The notes below the pieces were generated by a model, which saw only the letters and a program-made list of their open reading frames with translations, did not search any database and had not been told where the DNA came from. Shown here one piece after another: positions 51,896-63,779 of a stretch of DNA of 64,000 nt. The translations under genes and the position numbers were made by a program. Each line of letters begins with the position of its first letter. The first letter of the stretch is position 1. Source of the DNA: Achromobacter pestifer (GTDB lineage: Bacteria; Pseudomonadota; Gammaproteobacteria; Burkholderiales; Burkholderiaceae_B); the NCBI RefSeq assembly GCF_013267355.1, contig NZ_CP053985.1, positions 1,674,001 to 1,738,000 on the forward strand, in the 5' to 3' direction.

Positions 51896-52846
51896 TCAAG
51901 CGTTACGGGCCGGGCTGTGCACTTTGCACGCAGCCTCGGACAAGATCGCCACGCACAGTTCGGCGTAGCTGATTCCCACCGCCTTGGCGGCCATGGGAAC
52001 GAGTGAATGACTGGTCATGCCAGGCGAGGTGTTCATTTCCAGCAGCCACGGCCGGTTGTCGCGGTCGAGGATGAAATCGGCGCGGCCCCAGCCTTCGCAG
52101 CCCAGCGCCTGGTAAGCCTTGACCGCGATCTCGGCGACTTCCGCGGCCACTTCGGGCGGCAGCGTGGCCGGGCAGAAGTACTGCGTGTCGTCAGAGAAGT
52201 ACTTGTGCTCGTAGTCGTAGTTGCCGCCGGGCGCGGCGATCTCGATGACCGGCAGCGCGCGGGCGGTCTTGCCGCCGCCCAGCACCGCCACGGTCAGCTC
52301 GCGGCCGGTGATGAACTGCTCGGCCAGCACCTCGGCGTCGAAACGCGCGGCCGCGGCGTAGGCTTCCTTCATGTCGGAATAGCCCACCACCTTGGTGATG
52401 CCCACGGTCGAACCTTCGTGCGGCGGCTTGATGATCAGCGGCAGGCTCAGGCGGTCCGGCACCAGACGCAGCTCGGTGTCGGCGTCCAGCAATTCAAAAT
52501 CAGGCGTGGGCAGGCCGTGCTGCAGCCAGACGCGCTTGGTCATGGTCTTGTCCATGGCCAACGCGGACGCCAACGGGCCGCTGCCGGTGTAGGGGATGCC
52601 CAGCAGTTCCAGCGCGCCCTGGATGGTGCCGTCTTCGCCGTAGCGGCCATGCAGGGCGATGAACACGCGGTCAAAGCCCTGGGCTGCCAGCTCGGACAGG
52701 CTGCGCTCGCCCGTATCGAACAGGTGTGCATCGACACCGGCACTGAGCAGCGCCTGATGCACGCCGGCGCCCGACATCAGGGACACTTCGCGCTCGGCGG
52801 AACGGCCGCCGTACAACACACCCACTTTGCCGAATTGCGTGTTCAT
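51896..52846 (-). CDS. ddl: D-alanine-D-alanine ligase
   Basis: This is a 316-residue ATP-grasp enzyme. It has [42 protein letters not shown], and [33 protein letters not shown] with the metal-binding Glu/Asn. It makes the D-Ala-D-Ala dipeptide for MurF, and corresponds to DdlB of the dcw cluster. It overlaps murC by 4 bases. Confidence 0.97.
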   Translation of the reverse strand: MNTQFGKVGVLYGGRSAEREVSLMSGAGVHQALLSAGVDAHLFDTGERSLSELAAQGFDRVFIALHGRYGEDGTIQGALELLGIPYTGSGPLASALAMDKTMTKRVWLQHGLPTPDFELLDADTELRLVPDRLSLPLIIKPPHEGSTVGITKVVGYSDMKEAYAAAARFDAEVLAEQFITGRELTVAVLGGGKTARALPVIEIAAPGGNYDYEHKYFSDDTQYFCPATLPPEVAAEVAEIAVKAYQALGCEGWGRADFILDRDNRPWLLEMNTSPGMTSHSLVPMAAKAVGISYAELCVAILSEAACKVHSPARNA

Positions 52847-54249
52847 GCCAGTTCTCCAACTTGGGCGGGGACCTTGCTGATCGAACCCGCTCCCATAACA
52901 ATCACTACGTCGCCGTCGCGCACGAAATCCACCACGGCCTGCGGCAGTTCCGCCACGTCCTCGACGAACACCGGTTCGACCTTGCCGGCCACCCGCAAGG
53001 CGCGCGACAAGGCCCGGCCGTCGGCCGCCACCAGCGGCGGCTCGCCCGCGGCATAGACCTCGGTCAGCAGCACGGCGTCTGCCGTGCCCAGCACGCGCAC
53101 GAAATCCTCGAAGCAGTCGCGGGTACGCGTATAGCGGTGCGGCTGGAAGGCCAGCACGATGCGGCGGTCAGGCCAGGCGCCGCGTGCGGCCGCCAGCGTC
53201 GCAGCCATTTCCACCGGATGATGGCCGTAGTCGTCGATCACGGTGAAGGTGCCGCCGCCATGATTGGCCGGCACCGCGAATTCGCCCGTCTGCGTGAAGC
53301 GGCGGCCCACGCCCCGGAACGAGGACAGCGCCTCGCAGATGGCATCGTCGGCCACGCCCAGCTCGGTCGCCACGGCGATCGCGGCCAGCGCGTTGCGCAC
53401 GTTGTGCAGGCCCGGCAGGTTCAGTTCGACCTGCAAGGGCGGCAACAGAGTGTCGCGATGCGTGCGCTGTACGTTGAAGCGCATGCGCGTGCCTTCCGGC
53501 TGTACTTCATAGGCGCGCACTTGCGCCTCTTCGTTCAGGCCGTAGGTCGTGATGGGCCGCGACACGAAGGGCATGATCTCGCGCACATTGGCGTCGTCCG
53601 AGCACAGCACGGCGCTGCCGTAGAACGGCAGGCGTTGCGTGAACTCGATGAAGGCGCTCTTCAGGCGCGCCACGTCGTGCCCGTAGGTGTCCATGTGATC
53701 GGCATCGATATTGGTCACGATGGCCATCACCGGCAGCAGATTCAAGAACGAGGCGTCGGATTCGTCAGCCTCGACCACGATGTAGTCGCCCTGCCCCAGG
53801 CGCGCATTGGCGCCGGCCGAATTCAGGCGGCCGCCGATCACGAAGGTCGGATCCAGGTCGCCGGCGGCGAGCACGCTGGCCACCAGGCTGGTCGTGGTCG
53901 TCTTGCCGTGCGTGCCGGCGACAGCGATGCCGCGCTTCAGGCGCATCAGTTCGGCCAGCATGATGGCGCGTGGCACCACCGGAATGCGCGCCGCGCGGGC
54001 CGCGATCACCTCGGGGTTGTCGCCCGCCACCGCGGTGGACGTGACGATGGCGGCGGCGCCGGTGACGTTGCTGGCCACATGGCCGATGGCGATCTTCATG
54101 CCCAGGCCGGCCAGGCGGCGCGTCACCGCCGACTCGTTCAGGTCGGAACCGCTGATGGTGTAGCCCAGGTTGAGCAGCACCTCGGCAATGCCGCTCATGC
54201 CCGAGCCGCCGATGCCTACGAAATGGATGTGTTGAATTCTGTGTTTCAT
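52843..54249 (-). CDS. murC: UDP-N-acetylmuramate-L-alanine ligase
   Basis: The 468-residue Mur ligase has the N-terminal [21 protein letters not shown], the ATP loop [17 protein letters not shown], the [11 protein letters not shown] metal segment and the C-terminal ligase domain with [16 protein letters not shown]. It adds L-Ala to UDP-MurNAc. Overlaps of 4 bases on both sides couple it to murG and ddl. Confidence 0.97.
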   Translation of the reverse strand: MKHRIQHIHFVGIGGSGMSGIAEVLLNLGYTISGSDLNESAVTRRLAGLGMKIAIGHVASNVTGAAAIVTSTAVAGDNPEVIAARAARIPVVPRAIMLAELMRLKRGIAVAGTHGKTTTTSLVASVLAAGDLDPTFVIGGRLNSAGANARLGQGDYIVVEADESDASFLNLLPVMAIVTNIDADHMDTYGHDVARLKSAFIEFTQRLPFYGSAVLCSDDANVREIMPFVSRPITTYGLNEEAQVRAYEVQPEGTRMRFNVQRTHRDTLLPPLQVELNLPGLHNVRNALAAIAVATELGVADDAICEALSSFRGVGRRFTQTGEFAVPANHGGGTFTVIDDYGHHPVEMAATLAAARGAWPDRRIVLAFQPHRYTRTRDCFEDFVRVLGTADAVLLTEVYAAGEPPLVAADGRALSRALRVAGKVEPVFVEDVAELPQAVVDFVRDGDVVIVMGAGSISKVPAQVGELA

Positions 54250-55322
54250 GATGCGCGCCCCGCTGCTTGTTCACAGACGTCGGCGATATGGGCCGCGGCT
54301 TCGGGGCGCGCATGCGCGCGGGCCCGTTCGGCCACGGCTTGAAGTTCTTGTCGGGAGCGCTGGCCCAGCCACTGCGCCAGCCATTCGGGTGTCAGGGCAG
54401 TCTGCGGCTGCAGCCAGGCGGCCTGCGCGTCGCTCAGGAAGCGCGCGTTGGCGGTCTGGTGGTCGTCGATGGCATGCGGGAACGGCACGAACAGGGCCGC
54501 GACACCCGCCGCGGCCACTTCGGACACCGTCATGGCGCCCGCGCGGCAGATCAGCAGATCGGCCTCGCCCATGGCGCCCGCCATGTCATCGATGAATGCG
54601 CGGCAGTCGGCTTCCACGCCCGCCTGGGCGTAGGCCTGCTGCAGCGCGGGCAAATGTTGCTCGCCAGCCTGGTGCACCACCACCGGCCGGCTTTCCTGCG
54701 GCAATAGCGCCAGCGCCTGCGGCAGCGTGGTATTCAGCGCCTGGGCACCCAGGCTGCCGCCCACGACCAGCACGCGCAGCGGACCACTGCGGCGGGCGTA
54801 GCGCGCCGCAGGTTCCGGCAACGCGCACAGGTCCGCGCGCACCGGGTTGCCCATGGCCTCGCCCTTGGGCAGCACGCCGGGAAAGCCGCTGAGCACGCGG
54901 CGGGCCATCCTGGCCAGCCACTTGTTCGCGGTACCTGCCACGGCATTCTGTTCATGCACGACCAGCGGCGTGCCGCGTAGCGCGGCGATCACGCCGCCCG
55001 GGAAGGCCACGTAGCCGCCCATGCCCAGCACCACGTCGGGCCGCACGTCGGACAGGCGCGACCAGGCTTGTCCGAATGCGCGCAGCAGCAGGAACGGCAG
55101 CTTCAGCAGCGCCGAAGCGCCCTTGCCGCGCACGCCCTGGAAGCGCAGCGGCACCAATTCTATGCCGCGCGGCGGCACCAGCCGGCCTTCCATCTTTTCG
55201 GGGTTGCCCAGCCACAGCACGCGCCAGCCGCGCTCGCGCAGTACGTCGGCCACGGCCAGCCCCGGCATGATGTGCCCGCCGGTGCCCCCAGCCATGATCA
55301 GGATGGTGCGAGAGGCCGTCAT
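54246..55322 (-). CDS. murG: UDP-GlcNAc:undecaprenyl-PP-MurNAc transferase MurG
   Basis: The product has 358 residues from the ATG at 55322. This GT-B glycosyltransferase has the G-loop [33 protein letters not shown], and [11 protein letters not shown] in the C-terminal domain, then [21 protein letters not shown]. It makes lipid II from lipid I at the inner membrane. It overlaps ftsW and murC by 4 bases each. Confidence 0.97.
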   Translation of the reverse strand: MTASRTILIMAGGTGGHIMPGLAVADVLRERGWRVLWLGNPEKMEGRLVPPRGIELVPLRFQGVRGKGASALLKLPFLLLRAFGQAWSRLSDVRPDVVLGMGGYVAFPGGVIAALRGTPLVVHEQNAVAGTANKWLARMARRVLSGFPGVLPKGEAMGNPVRADLCALPEPAARYARRSGPLRVLVVGGSLGAQALNTTLPQALALLPQESRPVVVHQAGEQHLPALQQAYAQAGVEADCRAFIDDMAGAMGEADLLICRAGAMTVSEVAAAGVAALFVPFPHAIDDHQTANARFLSDAQAAWLQPQTALTPEWLAQWLGQRSRQELQAVAERARAHARPEAAAHIADVCEQAAGRAS

Positions 55323-56512
55323 ACCCGTCCTCCACGCATCATGACGCGGTTTTCCACGTCGACCCGTATCAGCATCGCCAGCGCGCACAGGTTCATCACA
55401 ATGCCCGAACCGCCATAGCTCATCAGCGGCAGGGTCAGACCCTTGGTCGGCAGCAGGCCCAGGCAGACGCCCATATTGATGAACGACTGCACGCCGAACC
55501 ACATCGCCACGCCATGCGCCACCAAACCCGCGAAGGTGCGTTCCATGGCGATGGCCTGGCGGCCGATGTCGAAACCGCGATAGACGATGATGGCAAACAA
55601 GGTGATGACCAGCATCACGCCGGCAAAGCCCAGTTCCTCGCCCACCACTGCCATCAGGAAGTCGGTGTGCGCTTCGGGCAGGTAATGCAGTTTTTCGACG
55701 CTGGCGCCCAGCCCCACGCCCAGCCATTCGCCGCGGCCCAGGGCGATCAGCGAATGCGACAGCTGGTAGGCGCTGCCGTAGGCATTGTCTTCGTTCCAGG
55801 GATCCAGATACGCGAACAAGCGCGCCCGGCGCCACGGCGACAGCCAGATCAGCATCAGGAAGGTGCTCACCAGCACGGCCAGCAGGCTGCTGAAGTACTT
55901 GCCGTTGATACCGCCCAGGAACAGGATGCCGATGGCGATCGCCACGATCACCATGAAGGCGCCCAGGTCGGGTTCGAGCAGCAACAGCATGCCGACGCCG
56001 GCCAGTGCGAACGCCATCGGCAGGAAGCCGCGGGCAAAGGCCTGCATGTGCTCCTGCTTGCGCACGGTGTAATCGGCGGCGTAGAGCAGCGCAGCCAGCT
56101 TCATCAGTTCAGAGGGCTGGAAGTTCAGCGGGCCCAGCGGGATCCAGCGGTGCGCGCCGTTGACCTCACGGCCGATGCCGGGGATCAGCACCGCCACCAG
56201 CAGCACGATGGCCACCACGAACAGCGGCACCGCCAGGCGCTGCCACACGCGGATCGGCACCGCCAGCACCACGGCGGCGCCAAGCAGCCCGGCGCTGACA
56301 AACAGGCCATGACGGATCACGAAGTAGTAGCGGCCATACGATGCGTAGCGCGGGCCATCGGCCAGCGCGATCGACGCCGAATACACCATCAGCAAGCCGA
56401 GCAGCAGCAAGGTCGACGCCGCGATGACCAGCGGCAGATCGAAATTGCGCATGCGGGTACGGCCGGGCCGTACGGCGTTGACGCTGGCGGTGAGATCGGC
56501 GATCAGGCTCAT
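55319..56512 (-). CDS. ftsW: lipid II polymerase FtsW (SEDS)
   Basis: The 397-residue SEDS-family membrane protein has ten hydrophobic segments, including [12 protein letters not shown] early, [19 protein letters not shown] with the conserved Ser-Glu, and the late [23 protein letters not shown] signature. It polymerises glycan strands at the septum with FtsI. It overlaps murD and murG. Confidence 0.97.
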   Translation of the reverse strand: MSLIADLTASVNAVRPGRTRMRNFDLPLVIAASTLLLLGLLMVYSASIALADGPRYASYGRYYFVIRHGLFVSAGLLGAAVVLAVPIRVWQRLAVPLFVVAIVLLVAVLIPGIGREVNGAHRWIPLGPLNFQPSELMKLAALLYAADYTVRKQEHMQAFARGFLPMAFALAGVGMLLLLEPDLGAFMVIVAIAIGILFLGGINGKYFSSLLAVLVSTFLMLIWLSPWRRARLFAYLDPWNEDNAYGSAYQLSHSLIALGRGEWLGVGLGASVEKLHYLPEAHTDFLMAVVGEELGFAGVMLVITLFAIIVYRGFDIGRQAIAMERTFAGLVAHGVAMWFGVQSFINMGVCLGLLPTKGLTLPLMSYGGSGIVMNLCALAMLIRVDVENRVMMRGGRV

Positions 56513-58041
56513 GCGATCTCTCCACGGTCGCGAGCCAGGTCTTCGACCTCTTCCACGAACACCTGCCCGCGATGCGGATAGTTGCGGAACATGTCCAGGC
56601 TGGCGCAGGCGGGCGACAGCAGCACGGCATCGCCCGGCTGAGCCAGTTCGGCAGCGCCGCGCACGGCGTCGCGCAGCGTTTCAACCGTCACGCAGTTCAC
56701 GCCGGTCGGCGCCAGCACGCGGCCGATCTCGGGGCCGTCAAGGCCGATCAACATCACGGCGCGCGCGTGCTGCGCCACCACCGGAATCAGCGGCGAAAAA
56801 TCCTGGCCCTTGCCCTGGCCGCCGGCGATCAGCACCACCGGCTGGCCCAGGCCCTCCAGCGCGGCGACGGTGGCGCCCACGTTGGTGCCCTTGCTGTCAT
56901 TGATGTAGTCGACGCCGCCGATCGTGCGCACGAAGGCGGCGCGATGCGGTTCGCCCGTGTATTCGCGCAGCGCGCGCAGCATGGCGCCCCAGCCCAGGTC
57001 CAGACAGCGCGCCAGCTGCAGCGCGGCCAGCGCATTCAGGGCATTGTGGATGCCGCGGATGCGCAAGGCGTCCACCGGCATCAGGCGGCTCATGCGGCCC
57101 TTGGCGCGCACCGGCTCGGGCGCGTCCTTCTTGCGGCGCACCGGCGGCGCGGGCTCATCGAAATCGTTGGGTTCGCAGGCCACCAGCCAGGCCACGCCCT
57201 GGCCCAGCTCCAGGCCCATGTCGCCGACCAGTTCCGGCACGTCGCGGCCGAAGCTGCGCACGTTCAGCGCGTTCAGGGTGGCGACCATGTCCACGGTGTA
57301 CGGATCATCGCGGTTGACGATGGCCACGCGGGCCATCTTCAGCAGGCGGGCCTTGGCCTGCGCGTAGGCTTGCATGCTGCCGTGCCAGTCCAGGTGATCC
57401 TGAGTGACATTCAGCACCACGGCTGCGTCGGCCATCAGCGTGCGCGTGGTTTCCAGCTGGAAGCTGGAGAGTTCCAGCACCCAGACCTGCGGCAGCGACT
57501 CGGTGTCCAACGCCTCCATCAGCGCGGTCAGCGCGGCCGGGCTGATGTTGCCCGCCGCCACGACCGACAGGCCGCTGGCCTCGACCAGTTGGCGCGTCAG
57601 CGCGGTGACGGTGGTCTTGCCGTTGGTGCCGGTCACGGCCAACAGGCGCGGGCGGTACTCGCGCGTCTCGGCCAGATCAGCCAGCGCGCGCGCAAACAAT
57701 TCGATCTCGCCGACGATCTCGATGCCGCGGGCCTCGGCCTCGCGCAGCAGTTCGGCCGCGGGCGCCTGCGCCGGCGCCAGGCCGGGGCTCAGCACCACCT
57801 GATTCACGCCGTCCAGCAGCGCCGTGTCGAAAGACTCGTCGCAACCCAGGCGGTATTCCACTTCGCTTTGCGCCAGCGAGTCGCGCAACGCCTCCAGCCC
57901 GCCCGGTTCGGCGCGTGTGTCGGCCACGCGCAAGCGGGCGCCCGATCGGGCGCACCAGCGAGCGGCGGCGACACCCGTCTCGCCCAATCCGAGGATCAGG
58001 ACGAGCGGCGCGTCTGCGCGGGAGGTTTCCATCGTATTCAT
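56509..58041 (-). CDS. murD: UDP-MurNAc-L-alanine-D-glutamate ligase
   Basis: The 510-residue Mur ligase has [19 protein letters not shown], the ATP loop [18 protein letters not shown] and [13 protein letters not shown]. The conserved substrate segment [20 protein letters not shown] is also present. It adds D-Glu. It is longer than the usual 440-450 residues because of inserts such as [20 protein letters not shown] in the middle domain. Confidence 0.96.
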   Translation of the reverse strand: MNTMETSRADAPLVLILGLGETGVAAARWCARSGARLRVADTRAEPGGLEALRDSLAQSEVEYRLGCDESFDTALLDGVNQVVLSPGLAPAQAPAAELLREAEARGIEIVGEIELFARALADLAETREYRPRLLAVTGTNGKTTVTALTRQLVEASGLSVVAAGNISPAALTALMEALDTESLPQVWVLELSSFQLETTRTLMADAAVVLNVTQDHLDWHGSMQAYAQAKARLLKMARVAIVNRDDPYTVDMVATLNALNVRSFGRDVPELVGDMGLELGQGVAWLVACEPNDFDEPAPPVRRKKDAPEPVRAKGRMSRLMPVDALRIRGIHNALNALAALQLARCLDLGWGAMLRALREYTGEPHRAAFVRTIGGVDYINDSKGTNVGATVAALEGLGQPVVLIAGGQGKGQDFSPLIPVVAQHARAVMLIGLDGPEIGRVLAPTGVNCVTVETLRDAVRGAAELAQPGDAVLLSPACASLDMFRNYPHRGQVFVEEVEDLARDRGEIA

Positions 58042-59207
58042 CGCAACTTCAGGGTAGAGAGGCCAATCAGCACCAGCATCATGCTGATGATCCAGAAACG
58101 CACGACCACCTGGGTTTCTTTCCAGCCGCCCACTTCAAAGTGATGATGCAACGGGGCCATGCGGAAAATGCGTCTACCTGTTCCATAACGTCGCTTGGTG
58201 TACTTGAACCAAGTCACTTGCATCATCACGGAAAGGGTTTCGACCACGAACACGCCGCCCATGATGAAGAGCACGATTTCCTGGCGCACGATGACCGCGA
58301 TGGTGCCCAGCGCGCCGCCCAGCGCCAGCGCGCCGACGTCACCCATGAAGACCTGCGCCGGATACGCGTTGAACCACAAAAATGCCAGTCCCGCGCCGCC
58401 TATCGCGGCGCATAGCACCATCAGTTCCGCCGCGCCGGGTATGTAGGGGAACAGCAGGTACTTGGAATAGTCCACGCGGCCCACCACGTAGGCGAAGATG
58501 CCCAGCGCGCTGCCCACCATCACGGTGGGCATGATGGCCAGGCCGTCCAGGCCGTCGGTCAGGTTCACGGCATTGCTGGTGCCGACGATGACCGCCCAGG
58601 TCAGCGCCACGAAGCCCAGCACGCCCAAGGGGTAGCTCACGCTCTTGAAGAACGGCACGATCAGGTCGGCGCGCGTCGGCAAGGCCATCGTGAAGCCGCT
58701 GCCCACCCAGGCCTTGAAAAGGGGCCACAGTTCGGTGTTGGCGGGCGCCGACACGGCAAACGCCAGATACACCGCAGCCACCATGCCGATGGTGGCCTGC
58801 CAGAAGAACTTCTGCCGCGCGGGCATGCCTTCGGGATCGCGATAGACCACTTTGCGGTAGTCGTCCCTCCAGCCGATCCAGCCGAAGCCGAAGGTCACCA
58901 GCAGCACCACCCACACGAAGCGGTTGGTCCAGTCCGCCCACAGCAGTGTGCTGATGGCGATGGAAATCAGGATCAGCACACCACCCATGGTGGGGGTGCC
59001 GGTCTTGACCAGATGGGTTTCCGGACCGTAGGAGCGCACGGCCTGGCCGATCTTCATCTCGGTCAGTTTACGGATCACGCGCGGGCCGGCCACCAGGCCG
59101 ATCAGCAGCGCGGTCGCGCATGCCAGAACGGCGCGCAGGGTGATGTATTCGAACACCCCCAGTGCGCGCACATCGTCAGACAGCATGCGGGCGATTTCAA
59201 GCAGCAT
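58038..59207 (-). CDS. mraY: phospho-MurNAc-pentapeptide transferase MraY
   Basis: The product has 389 residues from the ATG at 59207, with GGGAGA upstream. It has about ten membrane helices and the catalytic acidic loops: [44 protein letters not shown] and the His-rich APLHHHFE. It transfers the UDP-muramyl pentapeptide phosphate to undecaprenyl phosphate, making lipid I. It overlaps the MurEF gene by 11 bases. Confidence 0.97.
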   Translation of the reverse strand: MLLEIARMLSDDVRALGVFEYITLRAVLACATALLIGLVAGPRVIRKLTEMKIGQAVRSYGPETHLVKTGTPTMGGVLILISIAISTLLWADWTNRFVWVVLLVTFGFGWIGWRDDYRKVVYRDPEGMPARQKFFWQATIGMVAAVYLAFAVSAPANTELWPLFKAWVGSGFTMALPTRADLIVPFFKSVSYPLGVLGFVALTWAVIVGTSNAVNLTDGLDGLAIMPTVMVGSALGIFAYVVGRVDYSKYLLFPYIPGAAELMVLCAAIGGAGLAFLWFNAYPAQVFMGDVGALALGGALGTIAVIVRQEIVLFIMGGVFVVETLSVMMQVTWFKYTKRRYGTGRRIFRMAPLHHHFEVGGWKETQVVVRFWIISMMLVLIGLSTLKLR

Positions 59208-62052
59208 TCTGCTCTCCCTGCCCCTTGGCCGCCGTACCTTCATTCATCGAAAAAGCCGTCACTACCCGCTCCATGCGCATAAAGCGCGATCCCTTTACCA
59301 ATACGCAGGACGGGCGCAAGCCGCGCATGGCGGCAACCACTTCGTCTACCGATGCGCAGGCGTGCGCGCGCTCACCGAATGCGGCCGCGGCCGCCCGGCT
59401 GGCTTCGCCTAGCGTGATGAGCGCGTCGAGCCCTTGCTCACGCGCGTAATTGCCCACCTCGACATGCATGGCGGGGCCGTTGTCCCCGACCTCGCCCATG
59501 TCGCCCAGCACCAGGACGCGCTTGCCGGCCATGCGGGCCAGGACGTCCACGGCCACGCGAACCGAGTCGGGGTTGGCATTGTAAGTGTCATCGATGAGCA
59601 ACGTTCCGTCACTCATACTCTTGTGCTGCATGCGGCCCGCGACCGGGCTGAAACCAGCCAGGGCGCGCACCGCGCCGTCCAACGGCGCCCCCGCGGCGAT
59701 CGCGCTGGCGATGGCGGCCAGGGCGTTGCGCAGGTTGTGCAGGCCCGGCACCGGCAGCGCCAGGTCGGCGACGCCCACCGGCGTGACCACGCGGCAGCGC
59801 GTGGCGTTCACGTCCGCGAGGATCTGCTCGGCATACACATCCAGGCCGGGCTGCAGGCCGAAACGCAGCACGCGGCGCGGCTCGGCCAGCGCATCCCAGA
59901 TCGCCGAATACGGTTCATCCCCGGGATAGACGGCCACGCCGTCCTCGGGCAACGCCGCGATGGCGGCGCCATTCTCATGCGCCACCGCCTCCACGCTGTG
60001 CATGAACTCCTGGTGCTCGCGCTGGGCATTGGTGACCAGCGCCACCGTGGGCGCGGCGATGGCGGCCAGTTGCGCGATCTCGCCGGGGTGGTTCATACCC
60101 AGCTCGAACACGGCCGCGCGATGCTCCGGCCGCAGGCGCAGCAGGGTCAGCGGCACGCCGATGTCGTTGTTCAGGTTGCCGGCGGTCGCCAGGCGGCCCG
60201 TCTCGCCCTGCCACTCGGCCAGCATGGCCGAGATCATTTCCTTGGTCGTGGTCTTGCCGTTGCTGCCGGCCACCGCCACCACGGGCAGCGTGAACCGCGC
60301 ACGCCACGCGGCGCCGATGCGCATCAGCGCGACGCGGGTATCGCCCAGCACCAGTTGCGGCAGCTTGGCGTTCGGCACGGCATGCGCCACCACGGCCGCG
60401 CACGCGCCGCGCGCTTCGGCCTGATCCAGATAGTTGTGGGCGTCGAAGCTCTCGCCCACCAGCGCCACGAACAGTTCGCCTTCGCCGATGCGGCGGGTGT
60501 CGGTGGACACGCCCTGGACCTGCGGCAGCAGCAGTGCCAGCCGCGCCCATTCACGGTCATCGAAGGGCAGCTTCTCGCCGCCGATGTCCTGATAGGTTTC
60601 ATGCCCCTTGCCGGCCAGCAGCACCACGTCATCGGGCGCAGCCGCCCAGATGGTCTGCATGATGGCGCGTGCGCGGTCCACCAGTACGTCGGGGCTCACG
60701 CTGTCGGGAATGCCCGCCAGGATCTGCTCGACGATGGCTTCAGGCGATTCGGTGCGTGGGTTGTCGCTGGACACGACCACGTGGTCGGCCAGGTCCGCGG
60801 CGATGCGGCCCATCACGGGACGCTTGCCCGGATCGCGCTCGCCGCCGCAGCCGAACAGGCAGATCAATCGGCCCGAACGCGCGGTCGCGACGGCGCGCAG
60901 GGCGGCCAGCGCCCGCGACAGCGCATCGGGGGTGTGGGCATAGTCCACCACCACCAGCGGGCCGCGGCCCGTGCTGGCCTGGGTGCTGTGCGCCACCGGC
61001 TCGACGGTCTGCAGTCGGCCATCGACGGGATCCGTCGCGGCCAGTTCGCGTGCGATCTGCGCAAACGGCAGACCTAGCTGATACAGCACGCCCGCCACCA
61101 GCAGCAGGTTCGACACGTTGTGCGCGCCCAGCAGGCGGGTCACGATCTGGGCCTCGCCATGCGGCGACACCAGCGTGAATATTTGACCCTGGGCCGTCGC
61201 CTGGAGGTCGCGCGCGCGCATGCCGGCGGGAATATCCTGCGCTTCGCTCAGGCTGTAGCCCATCGCCATGCCGGCAGGCAGATCGGCGATCAGGCGGCGT
61301 CCGGCTTCATCGTCGGCGTTGATCACGGCGGCGGTCAGGCCGGGCCAGCGGAACAGGCGCGCCTTGGCGGCTTCGTACCGCTCCATCGTGCCGTGGTAAT
61401 CGAGATGGTCGCGCGTCAGGTTGGTGAAGGCGGCCAGCGCAACGCGCACGCCGTCCATCCGGCCCTGCTCGATGCCGATGGAAGATGCCTCCATGGCCAC
61501 GGCCTTGGCGCCGGCGTCACGCATGGCGGCCAGCGTACGGTGCACGGTCAACACGTCCGGCGTCGTCAGGTCTCCGCCCAGCGTCTGCCCGTCGGGCAAC
61601 ACGGCGCCCAGGGTGCCGATGGTGCCGCAGGGCTTGTCATTGCGGCTCAGCGCATGGGCAATCCATTGCACCGACGAGGTCTTGCCGTTGGTGCCGGTCA
61701 CCGCCACGACGGCCAGCGCAGCCGAGGGCCGGCCGTACCAGGTGTCGGCCAATTCGCCCAGCAGGGCGCGCAGGCCGGTCACCGGCAGCATCGGGGCCTG
61801 CTCCGCGGCGGCCTGGATGGCATCGCTGGCGGGGGCTTCGAACAACACCGCGCTGGCGCCCAGCGCCAGCGCCTTCTCTATATAGAGACGTCCATCGCTG
61901 GACAGGCCCGGGCAGGCGACGAAAACATCGCCCGGCTCGATATCGCGCGAGTCCAGCTTGAGGTGCGCGGTCAACGACACGCGCGAATGCAACCAAGCCA
62001 CGGTTTCGGCAACCGTGGCGACAGGGTTGGAGAGGAAGCCTTTGGCGCTCAT
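59197..62052 (-). CDS. MurE-MurF fusion protein
   Basis: A single 951-residue frame encodes both ligases. The MurE half (about 1-505) has its ATP loop [13 protein letters not shown] (118-130) and DNPR at 430-433, the signature of meso-diaminopimelate addition. The MurF half begins near [16 protein letters not shown] (516), has its ATP loop [12 protein letters not shown] with Lys600, and adds D-Ala-D-Ala. The join ([17 protein letters not shown]) has no long linker. One protein thus performs two consecutive steps. This fusion is known from Bordetella and its relatives. It overlaps ftsI by 4 and mraY by 11 bases. Confidence 0.97.
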   Translation of the reverse strand: MSAKGFLSNPVATVAETVAWLHSRVSLTAHLKLDSRDIEPGDVFVACPGLSSDGRLYIEKALALGASAVLFEAPASDAIQAAAEQAPMLPVTGLRALLGELADTWYGRPSAALAVVAVTGTNGKTSSVQWIAHALSRNDKPCGTIGTLGAVLPDGQTLGGDLTTPDVLTVHRTLAAMRDAGAKAVAMEASSIGIEQGRMDGVRVALAAFTNLTRDHLDYHGTMERYEAAKARLFRWPGLTAAVINADDEAGRRLIADLPAGMAMGYSLSEAQDIPAGMRARDLQATAQGQIFTLVSPHGEAQIVTRLLGAHNVSNLLLVAGVLYQLGLPFAQIARELAATDPVDGRLQTVEPVAHSTQASTGRGPLVVVDYAHTPDALSRALAALRAVATARSGRLICLFGCGGERDPGKRPVMGRIAADLADHVVVSSDNPRTESPEAIVEQILAGIPDSVSPDVLVDRARAIMQTIWAAAPDDVVLLAGKGHETYQDIGGEKLPFDDREWARLALLLPQVQGVSTDTRRIGEGELFVALVGESFDAHNYLDQAEARGACAAVVAHAVPNAKLPQLVLGDTRVALMRIGAAWRARFTLPVVAVAGSNGKTTTKEMISAMLAEWQGETGRLATAGNLNNDIGVPLTLLRLRPEHRAAVFELGMNHPGEIAQLAAIAAPTVALVTNAQREHQEFMHSVEAVAHENGAAIAALPEDGVAVYPGDEPYSAIWDALAEPRRVLRFGLQPGLDVYAEQILADVNATRCRVVTPVGVADLALPVPGLHNLRNALAAIASAIAAGAPLDGAVRALAGFSPVAGRMQHKSMSDGTLLIDDTYNANPDSVRVAVDVLARMAGKRVLVLGDMGEVGDNGPAMHVEVGNYAREQGLDALITLGEASRAAAAAFGERAHACASVDEVVAAMRGLRPSCVLVKGSRFMRMERVVTAFSMNEGTAAKGQGEQNAA

Positions 62053-63779
62053 CTGCCTGGCTCCTTAAGACCAGCAACAATTGTGGATTCGAAGGGTGCG
62101 TCCGGGCGCACCCCCATCAGCCGCAAGCTCCCCCCCACGATCTGGGAGAACACGGGCGCGGCGATAGCGCCGCCGTAGTAGCCGCCGACCGTCGGCTCGT
62201 CGATGGACACGGCCACGACGATCTTCGGATCGGACACCGGAGCGAAGCCCACATACGAGCTCCGATAGCGCTGCATGCTGTACTTGCCGTCGACGATCTT
62301 GCGCGCCGTGCCGCTCTTGCCGGCGACGCGGTAGCCCTGCACCTGGGCGGCCTTGGTTCCTTCGGGGCCGGCTGCGGCCTCGAGCATGGCGCGCACCATC
62401 TGGGTGGTCTTCGGCGTATAGATCTTGACGCTGGTGGGGTCGCTGTCGCGCTTGACCAAGGTCAGCGACACCATGTCGCCGTTGCGGGCGAAAACGGTAT
62501 AGGCCCGCGCCACCTGCAGCAGCGACACCGACAGGCCGTAGCCGTAGGCCATGGTGGCCTTCTCGATCAGGCGCCAGCGGTCCCACGGACGCAGGCGGCC
62601 GGGGGCCGCACCTGGAAATCCCACCTGGGGCGCCTGGCCCAGGCCCAGTTCCGTGAAGCGGTCCCACATCTCGCGGGATTCCAACTTCTCGGAGATCATC
62701 GTCATGCCGATGTTGCTGGACTTGCGCAGCACGCCAGCCACGTCCAGCGTGCCGTTGCGGCTCACGTCGCTAATCGTGCTGCCCTGATACTGGAAACGGC
62801 CATTGCCGGTTTCGAACAGGGTCTTGGTGCTGATGCGGCCCAGGTCCAACGCCAATGCGGCGGTGAACGGCTTCATGATCGAGCCGGGCTCGAAGGTGTC
62901 GGTGATGGCCTGGTTGCGCAGCTTGGAACCGTGGAAGGTCTCGCGCTTGTTCGGATCGAAGGTCGGCACGTTGGCCAGGGCCAGGATCTCGCCCGTATGC
63001 ACGTCCACGACCACGGCGGTCGCGCCCTTGGCCTGATGCTTGTCCATGGCGTCCTTCAACGCCTTGAACACCAGGTACTGCAAGCGCGTGTCGATGGATA
63101 AACGCAGGTCGCGGCCGTCCACCGGCAGGGTCACGGCCTGCACGTCTTCGATCACGCGGCCCAGCCGGTCCTTGATGACGCGGCGGCTGCCCGGACGGCC
63201 GGACAACTGTTGGTTGAACGTCAGCTCGACGCCTTCCTGCCCCTGGTCCTCGACGCTGTTGAAACCCACCACGTGGGCCATCACGTCGCCGTCCGGGTAG
63301 TAGCGGCGGGTCTCGGGCTGCTGGTGCACGCCAGGCATGCCCAGTTGCTTGATCTTGTCGGCCACGTCCATGGAGACCTGGCGCTTCAGGTAAACGAAGT
63401 TCTTGTCTTCGTCGACCAGACGGTGGCGCAGGTCGGCCAGGGGCGTTTCGAGCAGCTTCGCCAGCGTGTCCATCTGTGCCGGGGTGGCCTGCTTGGCGTC
63501 TTCGGGAATCGCCCAGATGGCGCGCGCCGGCACGCTGGAAGCCAGCACCGCGCCATTGCGGTCCATGATCTTGCCGCGCGTGGCGGCCAGGGTCAGCGTG
63601 CGCTCATAGCGCCGTTCGCCCTGCTGCTGCAGGAATTCGGTGGACAACCCCTGCAGGAACAGCGCGCGGCCGGCCAGCACGGTGAACCCGCCGAACAGCA
63701 GGATCAGCACCAGGCGCGCGCGCCAGGTGGGCAATTGCCCGCGCAGCACAGGGTTGTCGAAGAAAGGGACGCGTTTCAT
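62049..63779 (-). CDS. ftsI: septal peptidoglycan transpeptidase FtsI (PBP3)
   Basis: The product has 576 residues from the ATG at 63779, with GGAGG upstream. It has a short cytoplasmic start, one membrane helix (about 20-40) and a pedestal domain. The transpeptidase has the three active-site motifs: Ser300-x2-Lys303 in FEPGSIMKPF, SSN in RKSSNIGM, and Lys488-Ser-Gly-Thr in AGKSGTARK. It cross-links septal wall and is the target of several beta-lactams. Overlaps of 4 bases link it to ftsL and murEF. Confidence 0.97.
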   Translation of the reverse strand: MKRVPFFDNPVLRGQLPTWRARLVLILLFGGFTVLAGRALFLQGLSTEFLQQQGERRYERTLTLAATRGKIMDRNGAVLASSVPARAIWAIPEDAKQATPAQMDTLAKLLETPLADLRHRLVDEDKNFVYLKRQVSMDVADKIKQLGMPGVHQQPETRRYYPDGDVMAHVVGFNSVEDQGQEGVELTFNQQLSGRPGSRRVIKDRLGRVIEDVQAVTLPVDGRDLRLSIDTRLQYLVFKALKDAMDKHQAKGATAVVVDVHTGEILALANVPTFDPNKRETFHGSKLRNQAITDTFEPGSIMKPFTAALALDLGRISTKTLFETGNGRFQYQGSTISDVSRNGTLDVAGVLRKSSNIGMTMISEKLESREMWDRFTELGLGQAPQVGFPGAAPGRLRPWDRWRLIEKATMAYGYGLSVSLLQVARAYTVFARNGDMVSLTLVKRDSDPTSVKIYTPKTTQMVRAMLEAAAGPEGTKAAQVQGYRVAGKSGTARKIVDGKYSMQRYRSSYVGFAPVSDPKIVVAVSIDEPTVGGYYGGAIAAPVFSQIVGGSLRLMGVRPDAPFESTIVAGLKEPGR

